DNA of 41,346 nucleotides from Pirellulales bacterium. GTDB taxonomy: Bacteria; Planctomycetota; Planctomycetia; Pirellulales; Lacipirellulaceae. Below are positions 1-10,220 of the stretch, in pieces. Position 1 is the stretch's first letter, and each line of letters begins with the position of its first letter. Below the pieces are notes generated by a model. It was not told the DNA's origin and made no database searches. It saw nothing but the letters and a program-made list of their open reading frames with translations. The stretch covers positions 1 to 41,346 of the forward strand of contig JANQOF010000008.1 in the NCBI GenBank assembly GCA_028279215.1, read 5' to 3'. Both the position numbers and the translations under genes were made by a program.

Positions 1-374
1 CGTTGGCCAACACATCCCACAAACACATGCGATACCTAACAATCCACCCACGCGGCCGCCACTCAACCAACCGACCGGTTTTGCAACCAGTAACCTAGCA
101 AAGTGAGTGGCCTACTTTCTACAAAAATCCCCCAAGAATTCACCGCCTGGGAGGATCGCACGCGGCAGCGTGTGGGTCGGCGAGGCGAGCACAGTAGCAC
201 GTTTGCTTCAGTCGTCTGCCAAACTCTGCTCCTATCAGCGAAGATTAGCTTTCCCTCACTCCGCGCGTCTTTGCCACTCTGCGTCAACAAGCTCGAACCC
301 TGAGTGAAAACGCACTAGAAAAACAGGGTCGCCAATCAGATAGAGTGTCAAAACCAGATAGTAAGGCAGGTGGT
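1..374. other. Left-edge stretch without a recognisable gene
   Basis: I find no recognisable gene here. The open frames on both strands are short, low in complexity and resemble no family I know. No tRNA or rRNA signature is visible. It may be the downstream flank of the DUF1501 operon or the edge of a gene lying outside the window. Confidence 0.4.
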
Positions 375-438
375 GTGAGCCGCAGGCGCTAGCCTCGGAT
401 TCAATAGGCAGCATCCGAGGCTAGCGCCTGCGGCTTAC
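375..438. repeat. Long palindrome (REP-like or terminator hairpin) after the DUF1501 gene
   Basis: Positions 379-400 and 413-434 are perfect 22-base inverted repeats separated by 12 bases. Pairing extends outwards by four more positions, one of them a G-U wobble, giving a stem of about 26 bp. The arm contains the core GCCGCAGGCGCTAGCCTCGG. It lies about 30 bases past the stop of the minus-strand DUF1501 gene, where a transcription end is expected, but there is no T-run. From memory, palindromes with a similar core recur in Pirellulaceae genomes, so a dispersed REP-like element is my preferred reading; a genome-wide count would settle it. Confidence 0.8.
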
Positions 439-467
439 CCAGCAATCGAGCTTTGAGAAGCTTTCCC

Positions 468-1973
468 TCACACCAGAATCGGCTTCACGATATGCGCTTC
501 TTCCACGCCGGTGAGTCGTTGGTCGAGGCCGCGGAACTTGACGGTTAGGCGTTTGTGGTCGATGCCGAGTTGGTGGAGGATCGTCGCGTTGAGATCGCGG
601 ATGTGGACGGCGCCGTCCTCGAACTTTTCGGTTGGCGCGCCCGACGAATCGACGATGTTGCAGCCGTAGTCGTCGGTGGTTCCATGCACAACGCCTGGCA
701 TCACGCCGCCGCCCGCCATCCAAATGGTGAAGCAGCCAGGGTGATGATCGCGGCCGTAGGTCTTTTCGGTGAGCTTGCCTTGGCAGTACATTGTTCGGCC
801 GAATTCCCCCCCCCAAACGACCAATGTGTCGTCGAGCATACCGCGGTTTTTGAGGTCCTGCACCAGCGCCCAGCTCGGTTGGTCGACGTCGAGGCATTGC
901 TTGGGTAGGTCGACGGGAATGTTGAAGTGTTGGTCCCAACCACGGTGGAATATCTGGGTGAATCTCACGCCACGTTCCATCATCCTTCGCGCCAGCAGGC
1001 AGCTTGCCGCAAACGATCCAGGCTTCTTGACTTCTGGGCCGTACATGTCGAGCACGTGCTGTGGTTCGGACGAAATGTCAGTTAGTTCGGGCACCGAGGT
1101 CTGCATGCGGTACGCCATCTCGTACTGAGCGATGCGAGCCTCCGTCTCGGGATCGGCGAATTGTTCGAATCGCTCGCGGTTGAACTGAGCGATGGCATCA
1201 AGCACACGACGGCGGTCGCTCGGGTCGATGCCTGGGGGATTCGAGAGGAACAGCACAGGGTCGCCACCAGAGCGAAGCGCGACGCCTTGGTGTTTGCTTG
1301 GCAAGAAACCCGTACCCCACAATCGGTTGTAAAGCGCCTGGGCATCCTGACGGCCGGTCCAATAGGGTGTCATCACCACGAACGCGGGCAGATTCTCGTT
1401 CGCGCTGCCCAATCCGTAGCTGAGCCAGGCACCCAGGCTTGGAGACCCTGGCAACTGATTGCCCGTGTTGATGTAGGTGATCGCTGGATCGTGATTAATC
1501 GCTTCGGTCCACATCGACCGTACGATTGCCAAGTCGTCGACCATAAGGGCAGTATGCGGAAGCAATTCGCTAACCCATGCCCCAGATTTACCATGCTGAG
1601 CGAACTTGTATCGCGAAGGTGCAATCGGGAAGCTCGATTGGCCGGAGGTCATGGTGGTGACTCGGGTGCGTAGCACCGGCGAGCCATCTTCGTACTTCTC
1701 ATTCCGAAGGTCGGCCTTGAGCTTATCGACCATTTTGGGTTTGTAGTCGAACAAGTCGGGCGGCGAGGGTGCGCCCGCCATGAACAAATAGATGGCCCGC
1801 TTCGCTTTGGGCGCGAAATGGGGCGCGCTCGATAGGCCACTCGCGCTAGCCGTCGACGCCGGACCAACGCCCCCCATCATCGAGGCCAAGGCCGCCGTTC
1901 CGAGGCCCATGGACGATCGACCAAAGAAATGCCGGCGCGTCAACTGTTGCAGATGTTCTTCGGAGGGATTCAT
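468..1973 (-). CDS. DUF1501 protein with Tat-type signal (sulfatase-superfamily fold)
   Basis: This 501-residue protein belongs to DUF1501, a large planctomycete family related in fold to alkaline phosphatase/sulfatase enzymes; its substrate is not known. The N-terminus carries a twin-arginine-like motif, RRHFFGR at residues 13-19, followed by a small-residue-rich stretch (to about residue 45), so Tat export is likely. Family landmarks visible are [15 protein letters not shown] (around residue 65) and a late [10 protein letters not shown] segment with HHPG following. The gene starts 53 bases after the DUF1549/DUF1553 gene on the same strand, the usual two-gene operon in planctomycetes, which suggests a joint extracytoplasmic role. 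The ATG at 1973 is the natural start because the Tat motif follows directly. Confidence 0.93.
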   Translation of the reverse strand: MNPSEEHLQQLTRRHFFGRSSMGLGTAALASMMGGVGPASTASASGLSSAPHFAPKAKRAIYLFMAGAPSPPDLFDYKPKMVDKLKADLRNEKYEDGSPVLRTRVTTMTSGQSSFPIAPSRYKFAQHGKSGAWVSELLPHTALMVDDLAIVRSMWTEAINHDPAITYINTGNQLPGSPSLGAWLSYGLGSANENLPAFVVMTPYWTGRQDAQALYNRLWGTGFLPSKHQGVALRSGGDPVLFLSNPPGIDPSDRRRVLDAIAQFNRERFEQFADPETEARIAQYEMAYRMQTSVPELTDISSEPQHVLDMYGPEVKKPGSFAASCLLARRMMERGVRFTQIFHRGWDQHFNIPVDLPKQCLDVDQPSWALVQDLKNRGMLDDTLVVWGGEFGRTMYCQGKLTEKTYGRDHHPGCFTIWMAGGGVMPGVVHGTTDDYGCNIVDSSGAPTEKFEDGAVHIRDLNATILHQLGIDHKRLTVKFRGLDQRLTGVEEAHIVKPILV

Positions 1974-2026
1974 GGTACTGGGTGCGTGAATGGTGGTACT
2001 TGCCTGTTGGGACGACTGATGTGTGG

Positions 2027-5000
2027 CTACTCCTTGTTGAGCAGCTCGTCCAAGTTCAAAACGGCGTTGGCGACCAAAGTCCAGGCTGCTACCCCTACGG
2101 GATCCAATTCGGCGTCGCGCGGCGCCTGGCCAAATGCGAGCAGTTTCTCCGTGCCTTCTGGATCGTCTTCGTACCGTTGGCGACTCGTTTCAAACATGTC
2201 CACCAGCCGCGTTACCTCCGCATCGCTTGGCTCACGAAGCACCGCGAGTGCCATCATCCGACGCGCAATGGCGTCAGGCGAACCTGCTGATTCCTGAATC
2301 GATCGTTGTGCGAGCGCCCGAGCTGCCTCGACGAACTGGACATCGTTCAGTAGCAACAGCGCCGCCAACGGGGTGTTGGTACGCTCGCGCCGCACGACAC
2401 AGCTTTCGCGGGACGGAGCGTCGAGCGTGCTGAATTGCGGAGGCGGTGCGGTGCGCTTCCAAAAGGTGTAAAGGCTGCGGCGATGGATCTTATCGCTGCC
2501 GGTGTCCGGCTTGAATCGATTCGTATTCGAACTGGAGTACGCCACTGCTTTCCACAATCCATCCGGTTGCGGAGGTCGCACGCCCGGGCCGCCAAGTTTT
2601 TCGACCAACAAACCACTCACTGCCAACGCCTGATCGCGAATTACCTCGGCATCCAAACGGAATCGTGGCCCACGAGCCAATAGCCGATTTTGTGGATCGA
2701 TTGCTTGCAGCTTTTCGTTGGACTTCGACGACTGCTGATAAGCGGCCGTCATTACGAGCTGTTTCATCAGACGTTTGACGTTCCACCCATTCTCGCGAAA
2801 GTCGACCGCCAGCCAATCGAGCAGCTCTGGATGGCTCGGCCAGGAGCCCTGCGAGCCGAAATCGTCTGCCGTGTCCACCAAGCCGATTCCGAAACATTGC
2901 TGCCAAAATCGGTTGACCGTGACGCGAGCCATCAGTGGGTTTTGTTCGTCGATCATCCATTGGGCAAGCCCCAGACGATTGTCAGAAGCGCCTTCGGGCA
3001 GTTGCGGCAAGAACTCGGGTACCGCGCGAGGCAACGGACCAAGTTCTTTGTCCGGCGAGTCGTACTGCCCGCGCACCAGTAGGAATGCGGGCCTCTGGTC
3101 CGAACGCTCCTTCATCACTAGCGTGGTGGGTATTTCGCCTTCGAGTGTCTTAATCTCTTGCTTGAGTTGATCGATTCGCTGCAGTAATTCCACGAGCTTC
3201 GCAGCGGCAGCTACTTGCCTCCGGTAGTACTGCTGCAACTTGGACGACTGCTCGGATGTGCGGGACTCGCTGGGCTCGTTGAGGGCAGCGGTTACCTCGG
3301 CAGGTATCGCGTCCTCGAGTTCGGAATTCGAAAATGAGAAGCCACAGTTGCCACCTTCGTTAACGATCTTCAGCAGCAAATGGTTGGTGCCTTTCGCCAA
3401 CTGCAGGACCAGCGTGTCTTCGTCGGGCGTAACGCTACGACCGTCTTGAAAGTCGTGAATTTGGTCGCCGTTCAGAAACACCTTTACGCCGTCGTCGGTC
3501 CCTAATCCGATGGGCAGGCTTTGTGGCCGACTCGACTCGATGGTGCGATAGATGAACGTCGCGCTGATTTCTTGGCTGAAATCGGTATGCACTTTGCCAT
3601 CCGCCCAAGCTGGTCGCGCTTGCCAGGTCAGTTTCTCGCCCGTGGAACTGATAAACTCCTCTTCTAGATTGACATCTCTTCCCCGGGGGCCGTCATTGCT
3701 GCTGTACAGGTAATCTACGGCTCCGGTGAACGGACCCACAGAGTGCCAAATGCCAAACGAAACTTGGGGCACGTCGCCAGTCGCAAGCTGTTCGAGCGTC
3801 TCTGTCTCCCAAGCAGCTTGCATCTCGTCGATTTCTGCCCACGGTGCGCTAAGTTGCGCTTCGGCCTCCTGCATTTCGTTTCGCAGGGCGTCGAGTTGGG
3901 CAGTTTGCTCTGGCGTGGGCGCTTTGATTGCCGGCGGATGGTCGGACACGTTGCCGTCCATCGCTTTGCCGTCGAGGTTATTGAAGAAGGCAAACATCGA
4001 GTAGAAGTCGCGCATCGACACTGGATCGAACTTGTGATCGTGGCACACCGCGCACCCCATCGTTAAACCGAGGTACACCGTGCCGGTGGTCGACACGCGG
4101 TCGACGACATTGCGGACGTAAACTTCTTCGGCGATCGAACCGCCCTCGTTCGTCGTCACGTGGCAGCGGTTGTAGCCGCTCGCGATCTTGTCGTCGAGCG
4201 TGGCCTCGGGGCGGAGGTCGCCCGCGATTTGCATGATCGTCAATTCATCCCACGGCACGTTCGCATTGAACGCCCGCACCACCCAGTCGCGATACGGCCA
4301 CATCTCGCGGTAGTTGTCCAGGTGCAGCCCATGCGTATCGCCATACCGAATCGCGTCGAGCCAGTACCTCGCCATATGCTCACCGTAACGCGGCGAGTCG
4401 AGCAACCGATCGACCACCCGCTCGAACGCGTCGTGCGAGTGGTCCTCAAGAAAGACCTTCGTCTCCTCGGGCGTTGGCGGCAGCCCGGTAAGGTCTAGCG
4501 TTACCCGCCGGAGCAACGTGACTTTGTCTGCCCGAGGCGATGGCGATAGGCCGTGCTTCTCTAATTCCGCCAGCAAAAATTGATCAATTGCGAGCTGCGA
4601 CCAGGTGAAGTCACTGGTCGGAGGATCGATCCGCTTGGGCGGCACGAACGCCCAGTGCGGCTCATACTCGCCCCCTTCTTGGACCCAACGTTTGATCAGT
4701 TCGATCTCTTCGGCATTCAGAGTCTTCCCCGAATCCGACGGCGGCATCACCAGGTCAGCATCGGTCGATGTGATGCGTGCAATCAGTTCACTTTCGTCTA
4801 GGTTGCCAGGGACGATGGCGATGTAACCCGAGTCCGACTCCGATGTCGCTACGTGGCGCTCGTCGAGCCGCAATCCTGCGCCGCGGTGTTTCTCGTCTGG
4901 TCCGTGACACTGAAAGCATCGGTCGGACAAGAGAGGTCGGATATTGCGGTTGTACCCAATCGCATCCTGGCCCAATGCGCGCAGGGCTGCAGAGTGGTAT

Positions 5001-5059
5001 CCCACGAACAGGCATAAAAGCATTGCGCCATAAGTGCGCCGCCAACCGCGCAACGACAT
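2027..5059 (-). CDS. PSCyt1 / DUF1549 / DUF1553 cytochrome c-like secreted protein
   Basis: A 1010-residue exported protein of the planctomycete cytochrome C family. After a hydrophobic signal (residues 11-28) comes a heme-binding CFQCH (residues 48-52) in a PSCyt1 domain with a later VMPP segment of the kind that supplies an axial Met. DUF1549 follows ([18 protein letters not shown]), including a second CAVCH motif, then a middle region with an Ala/Glu-rich coiled stretch and a beta-rich insert, and DUF1553 at the C-terminus ([13 protein letters not shown], and [20 protein letters not shown]). I chose the ATG at 5059 because the preceding 29 codons do not look like a signal peptide and a GGAG lies 10 bases upstream. 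It is the first gene of the operon with the DUF1501 gene. A redox or carbohydrate-related role is often supposed for the family but is not shown. Confidence 0.93.
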   Translation of the reverse strand: MSLRGWRRTYGAMLLCLFVGYHSAALRALGQDAIGYNRNIRPLLSDRCFQCHGPDEKHRGAGLRLDERHVATSESDSGYIAIVPGNLDESELIARITSTDADLVMPPSDSGKTLNAEEIELIKRWVQEGGEYEPHWAFVPPKRIDPPTSDFTWSQLAIDQFLLAELEKHGLSPSPRADKVTLLRRVTLDLTGLPPTPEETKVFLEDHSHDAFERVVDRLLDSPRYGEHMARYWLDAIRYGDTHGLHLDNYREMWPYRDWVVRAFNANVPWDELTIMQIAGDLRPEATLDDKIASGYNRCHVTTNEGGSIAEEVYVRNVVDRVSTTGTVYLGLTMGCAVCHDHKFDPVSMRDFYSMFAFFNNLDGKAMDGNVSDHPPAIKAPTPEQTAQLDALRNEMQEAEAQLSAPWAEIDEMQAAWETETLEQLATGDVPQVSFGIWHSVGPFTGAVDYLYSSNDGPRGRDVNLEEEFISSTGEKLTWQARPAWADGKVHTDFSQEISATFIYRTIESSRPQSLPIGLGTDDGVKVFLNGDQIHDFQDGRSVTPDEDTLVLQLAKGTNHLLLKIVNEGGNCGFSFSNSELEDAIPAEVTAALNEPSESRTSEQSSKLQQYYRRQVAAAAKLVELLQRIDQLKQEIKTLEGEIPTTLVMKERSDQRPAFLLVRGQYDSPDKELGPLPRAVPEFLPQLPEGASDNRLGLAQWMIDEQNPLMARVTVNRFWQQCFGIGLVDTADDFGSQGSWPSHPELLDWLAVDFRENGWNVKRLMKQLVMTAAYQQSSKSNEKLQAIDPQNRLLARGPRFRLDAEVIRDQALAVSGLLVEKLGGPGVRPPQPDGLWKAVAYSSSNTNRFKPDTGSDKIHRRSLYTFWKRTAPPPQFSTLDAPSRESCVVRRERTNTPLAALLLLNDVQFVEAARALAQRSIQESAGSPDAIARRMMALAVLREPSDAEVTRLVDMFETSRQRYEDDPEGTEKLLAFGQAPRDAELDPVGVAAWTLVANAVLNLDELLNKE

Positions 5060-5514
5060 TTCGCCGTCTCCAGGAGGGAAAGGAGGGTAGGAAGCGAAAC
5101 AGCCTCGCACATGATGGTAGCCGGAATCAGCGGCCCAATGCAACATATTCGCCGCATCCAGCCAATCTGCCGTCTGCCGTGCTTGTCTCCTATCAGAGCG
5201 CGCCCTTCAACTATCAGTAGCGTGTTTGCTTACTGCGTCTGCATCTGGCTACGTTGGGCTGTATTGACGACTCACTCGGATTCGCTCTACTTCGGCCGCC
5301 TTGCCAGATTTGACTCGTTTGCTACAGCTGGCCGAAGCACCGCTCTAGATTCCCACTCAGCGAGCAGATTGGACAAAAAACTGCGCAGATTCTAGAAACG
5401 TGAGTAATGTTGAATAGGATCGAGACGCCGCCCACGTAGAGATGAATCGCTTAGCGTAAGAAGGATTGGCCCAACGGCAATGGCTACGGCGTCGTCGCCG
5501 GTTCATCCTGTGCG
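5060..5514. other. Intergenic region between two minus-strand operons
   Basis: This 455-base stretch holds the upstream region of the PSCyt1/DUF1549 gene and the downstream end of the kinase operon. I find no convincing coding frame, hairpin terminator or recognisable promoter. The promoter of the DUF1549 operon should lie in its left half. Confidence 0.4.
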
Positions 5515-6591
5515 TCATAAGGTTCTTTTGAGTGCCGACAGTTTGGTTTCCTTCCGGTCGATTCGCTGCGACCTTCTTGTCGAGAGATGGTGTTCGGCCC
5601 CCGCCAAAGCCGCCAGGGCAACCGCCAGCGCTTCGGGGTAGTGCCGGTGCGTGATGGGCGCCGCGACTTCATCCATCTGATGATCGTCCCGAACGGCGAA
5701 TGCCGCGTGCTTTGGATCGATGTTCGGGGGCGATGCCAAAGGATGCTCGGCTGCAGCCGTAGGAAAATGTCCCTTCTGCGGAGTTGGCTGCGATGCGGCT
5801 TCATTCGGCAGCTTGCTCAACGTGGCGGTAAGATCAAGATATGACGTCGACGTTTCGTCGGACGCTAGTACTTCGTCTGCAAGCGTCGCAGCGACGTCTC
5901 TCGGAGTACGTGCCTTGGGAGTGTCGGTTGGCGACCCCGCGCTTCTATCCTCTCGTTTTTGCTCAGTCGAAGCCGACTTGTCGGCCGCGTCGACGGCGGA
6001 AGCCACGCTCGCCGGACGGGTATAGGTAGCGGCCACTTCAAAAAACACGGCCTTGCTGCGAGGGCGCTCGATCTCGCTCGGCGGCAATGCAAGACCTTCG
6101 TCCCGCATGTCACTTGATTGCACGGTGGATACCGTCGTTTCCGATCCATTCGCCCCTGGCGGTCCTTCAGGTGGTAGGTTTCGCCCTGGTTGGACCACCG
6201 GTAGTGGAATCCAACCTTTCTCGGGATCCGACGATGCCCCTGGGGCTAGTATCGTCTTGAAGGAGTATTCGGAATTGAGATTGATGTCATCGGACAAACT
6301 GGATGGGTTCAAATCTAAGCTTCCGTTGCTCCAAGCAAGCGAGAGCGATGATTTCACTTCTCTGGCGAAGACAGCATCGGCTTGTACAATAACACCTGGG
6401 CTGTTTCCATCTGAGTCAAACAGGACGAATGAGTCAGCCAAAGTGTACAGGAACGCCCCACCGTCAACTCTCAGTGTGGGAACTTCGGCTGCAGCCGATA
6501 GCACGACTCGGTCTTCACAACGCTCGATGGCCAATCGTCGGTCGCGGCAGGCGAATCGTAGGCGTCTGTCTCGAGTCGGCCGAAAGCTCAT
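5515..6591 (-). CDS. LEPR-XLL-like secreted protein, low complexity
   Basis: This 358-residue protein starts with a basic stretch and a motif close to the planctomycete LEPR-XLL signature: AIERCEDRVVLSAA at residues 21-34, matching the general pattern of an acidic/Arg core followed by VLSA. Such N-termini are typical of large planctomycete surface proteins and are thought to act in targeting. The rest is rich in Ala, Ser, Pro and Thr, without a domain I recognise, and ends in a basic KRTL tail. The start codon overlaps the stop of the kinase gene as ATGA, so translation is probably coupled and the protein may be an output or surface partner of the sigma/kinase pair. Its function is unknown. 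Confidence 0.75.
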   Translation of the reverse strand: MSFRPTRDRRLRFACRDRRLAIERCEDRVVLSAAAEVPTLRVDGGAFLYTLADSFVLFDSDGNSPGVIVQADAVFAREVKSSLSLAWSNGSLDLNPSSLSDDINLNSEYSFKTILAPGASSDPEKGWIPLPVVQPGRNLPPEGPPGANGSETTVSTVQSSDMRDEGLALPPSEIERPRSKAVFFEVAATYTRPASVASAVDAADKSASTEQKREDRSAGSPTDTPKARTPRDVAATLADEVLASDETSTSYLDLTATLSKLPNEAASQPTPQKGHFPTAAAEHPLASPPNIDPKHAAFAVRDDHQMDEVAAPITHRHYPEALAVALAALAGAEHHLSTRRSQRIDRKETKLSALKRTL

Positions 6592-9272
6592 GGTTTGACC
6601 CCATTATGCTCTTGATGTTCATCATCTGGCTTGGTCATGGCGAGCATTCGTTCATCGACCTGGCGATCGGTCGTGTCGTCACCGGCGATCTGCAACACGC
6701 GGTCACGATTCTTTTGGTGCGTAGCCAGATAATCTCGATACTCCTTAACGCCGGGCGCCAATTCAATGGCGCGCGACTGGCTCTCGGCGGCGGCCGTGTA
6801 GCCAGCGATGGCTTCTTCCACATCGCCGGCGGCTTCCTGCACCATGGCTTGGTTGTTCATGATTCCTGCTAGCAGGCTTTGAAAGTCGGGCGTAGACGGG
6901 TAGTCGCCTGCAAGCTGTTCCACAATTTGCTTGGCTCTCTCGAACTCCGCCTCGGCCTCCGCCAGATCGCCTGTGCTCGACAACGCTTGCCCTAGATTGT
7001 TGCGGTTCACGGCCAGGTCGCGCCGGTATGCCACGACCGATGGCTCCTTACGAGCGAGCTGTTCGAGTGTTTCGGCCGCTGCGCGATGCGACTCGACGGC
7101 CGCCGTCCAGTCGTCCAAGTGTGCTTGTATAGCCCCGCGGTTGTTCTGGCACAACGCCAAGTCGTGGCTCCAGGTGGTGCTGGATGAATCAAGTTCGACC
7201 AACTGGCGTAGAACATTCTGGGCGCTGGCATTCGAACGGAGCGCTGCTTGCCAGTCCTTTTCGCGTTGCACGTAACTCAAATTGTTATACGCGGCTGCAA
7301 GCCGAGGCCAGACTTCTCGCCTGTCGACCGCTCCGCTCGACAACTGCTCCAGTACCTCCACCGCCGTGCTCAAGTAAACTTGCGCAGGATCGGTTCGGCC
7401 TGAGCGTGAAAGCAGTAGTCCCCAGTCACTCAGGATCTCGGCGCGAACGAGTTGCGACCTGGTGGACGATTTGGGCTCAGAGGGTAACGCTCCGAGAATC
7501 GCGATCGCCTTCTCGTACATGGCGTCGGCCGCGGGCATGTCGCCTTTAGTCGCCTGACAGGAAGCCAGGTCGCTCACGCATTGGGCTCGCGAGTAAACTA
7601 GCTCGACGTCGCCAGGCGACGCATCGGCTAACGACTCGTATTGGTCGGCAGCTTGTCGATAACGAGTTTCGGCGCTCTCCGTGTCGCCGAGTCGCTCAGA
7701 CACACTTGCCGACTTGTGCAACGTGGCGGCGAGCTGCCGAGCCAGCGACGGGTCGTCGCCGATTTGCTCAATGAACTGCTCGTAGTATTGCCGCGTGTCT
7801 TCGAGCAATACGCGGCGAATCGCGACTGTTTCGGGAGTCCCGGCGAGTTGGTCGGACAACCTGATGCCGAATCGGTCCACCGCTTCGCGGGCCTGAAGAA
7901 AATGGGCTTCGGCTCGTTGCAGGTGAGCTTCGGCTGTGGCCAAAGCTTCAGCCGTATGCCGTTGTTCGCGAGAAATGGCGATCCAACCAGCCGTCGACAG
8001 AACGGCCATCAGCATCACGCATAGGGCGGCGGTGGCAACGGGCTTTTGATTGCGCATGGCCCACCGCGCCACTCGGTCGGCGGGCGACAGCCGCCGCGCT
8101 TTGGTGCCGCGGCCTTCAAGGAAGCATCGAAGGTCGTCGGCCATTTGATCGGCCGAGTCGTAACGATCGTCGCGCGCTTTGGCCATCGCCTTGAGCACGA
8201 TCGTTTCCAGGTCGTACGGAATACTTGAGTTCAGCCGCCGCGGCGAAGTGGGTTCCGCCTTTTCGATTTGCTCCAGCAAAGCATGGCGGTTGTCGGCGGG
8301 ATGCGCGTGCTTGAGCGTGAGCAACTCGTAGAGCGTGACACCCAAAGAGTAGACGTCGGTTCTCGCGTCGATGGGTGCCGGCTTACCCGTCGCTTGTTCA
8401 GGGCTCATGTAGCGCAACGTGCCCACCAGATCGCCCGACATCGTGACGCCGGGGCTCGACTCGACGCGGGCGAGTCCGAAGTCGGTGACCCAAACCTTCC
8501 CGTCGCGATCGACCAACAGGTTCGAGGGCTTCACGTCGCGATGAATCACTCCTTGGTCGTGTGCGTGAGCGAGAGCCTCGGCCACCTGCATGCCCAACCG
8601 CGCTACGCTTTCGCAGTAGGCTCGGGTGCGGGTGGAAACTCGCGTGGAGAAAGCGACGTCCGCGGTGGTCGTGCACTCCAGCGACTCCCCGAGGATTGCT
8701 TCGGGTTGCGGCGAAAGCGACTGGCACGACAAGTCGCGCAGTGCGCCATCGAGCGATTGGCCCGCGACGTACTGCATGGCGAAGTAGTGCACGCCCCGCT
8801 CGTCGCCAACTCCGTACACTGGCACAATGTTCGGGTGGTGAAGACTTGCGGCAGCTTGCGCCTCGTTGCGAAACCGTGCGATCTGCTTCTCGTCCAGCAC
8901 CGACGCAAACGGTAACACTTTCAGCGCGACTCGACGGTTCAGCGATAGCTGCCGCGCTTCGTACACCACGCCCATACCTCCGCGACCGATCTCGCATACG
9001 ATCTCGTAGTCGCCCAGACGGTGCGGCGCGTCGACTCGCGTAGTCTTTTTCGGCTCTTGGACGTTGCTGGAAATGCAGTGCAATAGCTGCAGGCTTTCGA
9101 CGCAGTCGCGAAGTTCGGTCTCCAGATCGGGGTGCTCCGCGACCAAGACCTCGAGGTCGGGTGGCGTTCCACCTTGTTCGAGCTGCTGCAAATATGCATC
9201 CAGTACCTCCGCCAACCGCTCGCCGTCTTTCGGTACGACCGTGTCCTGATTGCTGGTTATCAATGGATTCAC
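6588..9272 (-). CDS. Transmembrane serine/threonine protein kinase with TPR repeats
   Basis: An 894-residue Hanks-type kinase. From the GTG start the order is an N-terminal region of about 85 residues, then a kinase domain with glycine loop GRGGMGVVYEA (from residue 96), ATP lysine in VALK (residue 118), catalytic HRD (residues 244-246) and DFG (264-266). A Ser/Thr-rich insertion of about 45 residues precedes the catalytic loop. One membrane segment lies at about 411-433, followed by a long TPR-rich C-terminal half outside the membrane that could sense proteins. The GTG at 9272 overlaps the sigma-factor stop as GTGA and has AGGTGGAG eight bases upstream, so I prefer it to the ATG at 9314, which would overlap the sigma gene by 46 bases. 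Planctomycete ECF factors of this kind are known to sit beside such kinases; phosphorylation of the sigma factor is plausible. Confidence 0.93.
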   Translation of the reverse strand: MNPLITSNQDTVVPKDGERLAEVLDAYLQQLEQGGTPPDLEVLVAEHPDLETELRDCVESLQLLHCISSNVQEPKKTTRVDAPHRLGDYEIVCEIGRGGMGVVYEARQLSLNRRVALKVLPFASVLDEKQIARFRNEAQAAASLHHPNIVPVYGVGDERGVHYFAMQYVAGQSLDGALRDLSCQSLSPQPEAILGESLECTTTADVAFSTRVSTRTRAYCESVARLGMQVAEALAHAHDQGVIHRDVKPSNLLVDRDGKVWVTDFGLARVESSPGVTMSGDLVGTLRYMSPEQATGKPAPIDARTDVYSLGVTLYELLTLKHAHPADNRHALLEQIEKAEPTSPRRLNSSIPYDLETIVLKAMAKARDDRYDSADQMADDLRCFLEGRGTKARRLSPADRVARWAMRNQKPVATAALCVMLMAVLSTAGWIAISREQRHTAEALATAEAHLQRAEAHFLQAREAVDRFGIRLSDQLAGTPETVAIRRVLLEDTRQYYEQFIEQIGDDPSLARQLAATLHKSASVSERLGDTESAETRYRQAADQYESLADASPGDVELVYSRAQCVSDLASCQATKGDMPAADAMYEKAIAILGALPSEPKSSTRSQLVRAEILSDWGLLLSRSGRTDPAQVYLSTAVEVLEQLSSGAVDRREVWPRLAAAYNNLSYVQREKDWQAALRSNASAQNVLRQLVELDSSSTTWSHDLALCQNNRGAIQAHLDDWTAAVESHRAAAETLEQLARKEPSVVAYRRDLAVNRNNLGQALSSTGDLAEAEAEFERAKQIVEQLAGDYPSTPDFQSLLAGIMNNQAMVQEAAGDVEEAIAGYTAAAESQSRAIELAPGVKEYRDYLATHQKNRDRVLQIAGDDTTDRQVDERMLAMTKPDDEHQEHNGVKP

Positions 9273-9883
9273 GACTTCAGCTCCACCTGCAGTTGCTTGA
9301 TGGCGCGCAGCCAAAGCATTCGGATAGCCCCTGCCGAACGGTCCATGGTCCTGGCGATCTCTTCAAAAGTCATGCTACGAAAATGCCGCATCACGATCAC
9401 GTCGCGATAGTCGGCCGGCAAGTTGGCAACCTGATTGGCCACCTGCAGTTGCAACTCCTCTCGTTCCATACGCATGCTCGGCGAACTGGCAGCGTCGGCT
9501 ATGATCGAGTCGAGCCGCGCCGCCGACTGCTCAAGCCGTGCCGCCAACTCCTCAGCATTCACCTCGCGCCGAACGTCACGACGGGCAGCGTAAACGTGAC
9601 GCTCGGCGCACCGCTTGAGATTGTGAATCAGTATCTGCCTGATCCAAGCAAGGAACTCCTGCACGGTGACGCCGCGAAAGTTCGAAAAGTCGCGGTGCAC
9701 CTCGTAAAAGGTCTCCTGCAGTACATCCGACGGGCTCACCCGAGCGCGAAGTCGGGCCTCGAACTGGGCCAGCACGAGCACGCGCAGGTAATTCTCGTAC
9801 AACTGCAGCAATTCCCCGAGAGCGTCGGCAGACCCGGCCCGCGCCTTCTCCAGCAGTTGTATCTTCGAGATCGATGGACTCAT
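9269..9883 (-). CDS. ECF-type RNA polymerase sigma factor linked to a kinase
   Basis: A 204-residue sigma-70 family protein. Region 2 covers roughly residues 15-75, with SPSDVLQETFYEVHRDF as the core recognition segment. Region 4 is at about 150-200 and contains LPADYRDVIVMRHFRSMTF and a helix-turn-helix ending in IRMLWLRAIKQLQ. A charged linker of about 50 residues separates them, longer than in compact ECF factors. No anti-sigma factor lies next to it; instead it is translationally coupled to the kinase gene through a GTGA overlap, which fits the planctomycete ECF/STK groups whose activity is thought to be controlled by phosphorylation. It is the first gene of a three-gene operon. Its target promoters cannot be read from this window. 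Confidence 0.92.
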   Translation of the reverse strand: MSPSISKIQLLEKARAGSADALGELLQLYENYLRVLVLAQFEARLRARVSPSDVLQETFYEVHRDFSNFRGVTVQEFLAWIRQILIHNLKRCAERHVYAARRDVRREVNAEELAARLEQSAARLDSIIADAASSPSMRMEREELQLQVANQVANLPADYRDVIVMRHFRSMTFEEIARTMDRSAGAIRMLWLRAIKQLQVELKS

Positions 9884-10220
9884 GGTGCTCCCCGCACCAT
9901 TCTAGGGTGATTCCCGCCGCAGTTGTCACGCGAAAAGCCGTCTGATTTCCCAAACTACAAATCGTTCGGTGAAGTGCGGCTGTTCCACTCGCCTCTTGTC
10001 GCTGTAAGTTGTTGTGGCGTAATGGATTGCGGATGTCGAAACCGCGTCGAGTCGATCGTCGCGTTGGGCAATGTACCGAATTGGAATCCGGACATTGTAA
10101 GCCGATTTCACTCACCACGGTGCACCGCCGCCTTGAGTCGTCGACGTGCATCGTTGAACATGCTTTCAGCGTCGTTACTCCAATCGCCCAGCAGGCCATC
10201 CCACAAGCTACTCGGAAGCT
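9884..10220. other. Divergent intergenic region, sigma operon / GH13 gene
   Basis: This 337-base gap separates the minus-strand sigma-kinase operon from the plus-strand GH13 gene, so it must contain at least one promoter in each direction. I see no strong consensus promoter, operator palindrome or riboswitch. Short open frames here have no family resemblance. Confidence 0.4.

Noticed and set aside
8268-8915. Long plus-strand frame opposite the kinase domain
   Set aside because: It is the mirror of a conserved kinase coding sequence with clear HRD and DFG motifs on the minus strand; high GC makes such shadows common.
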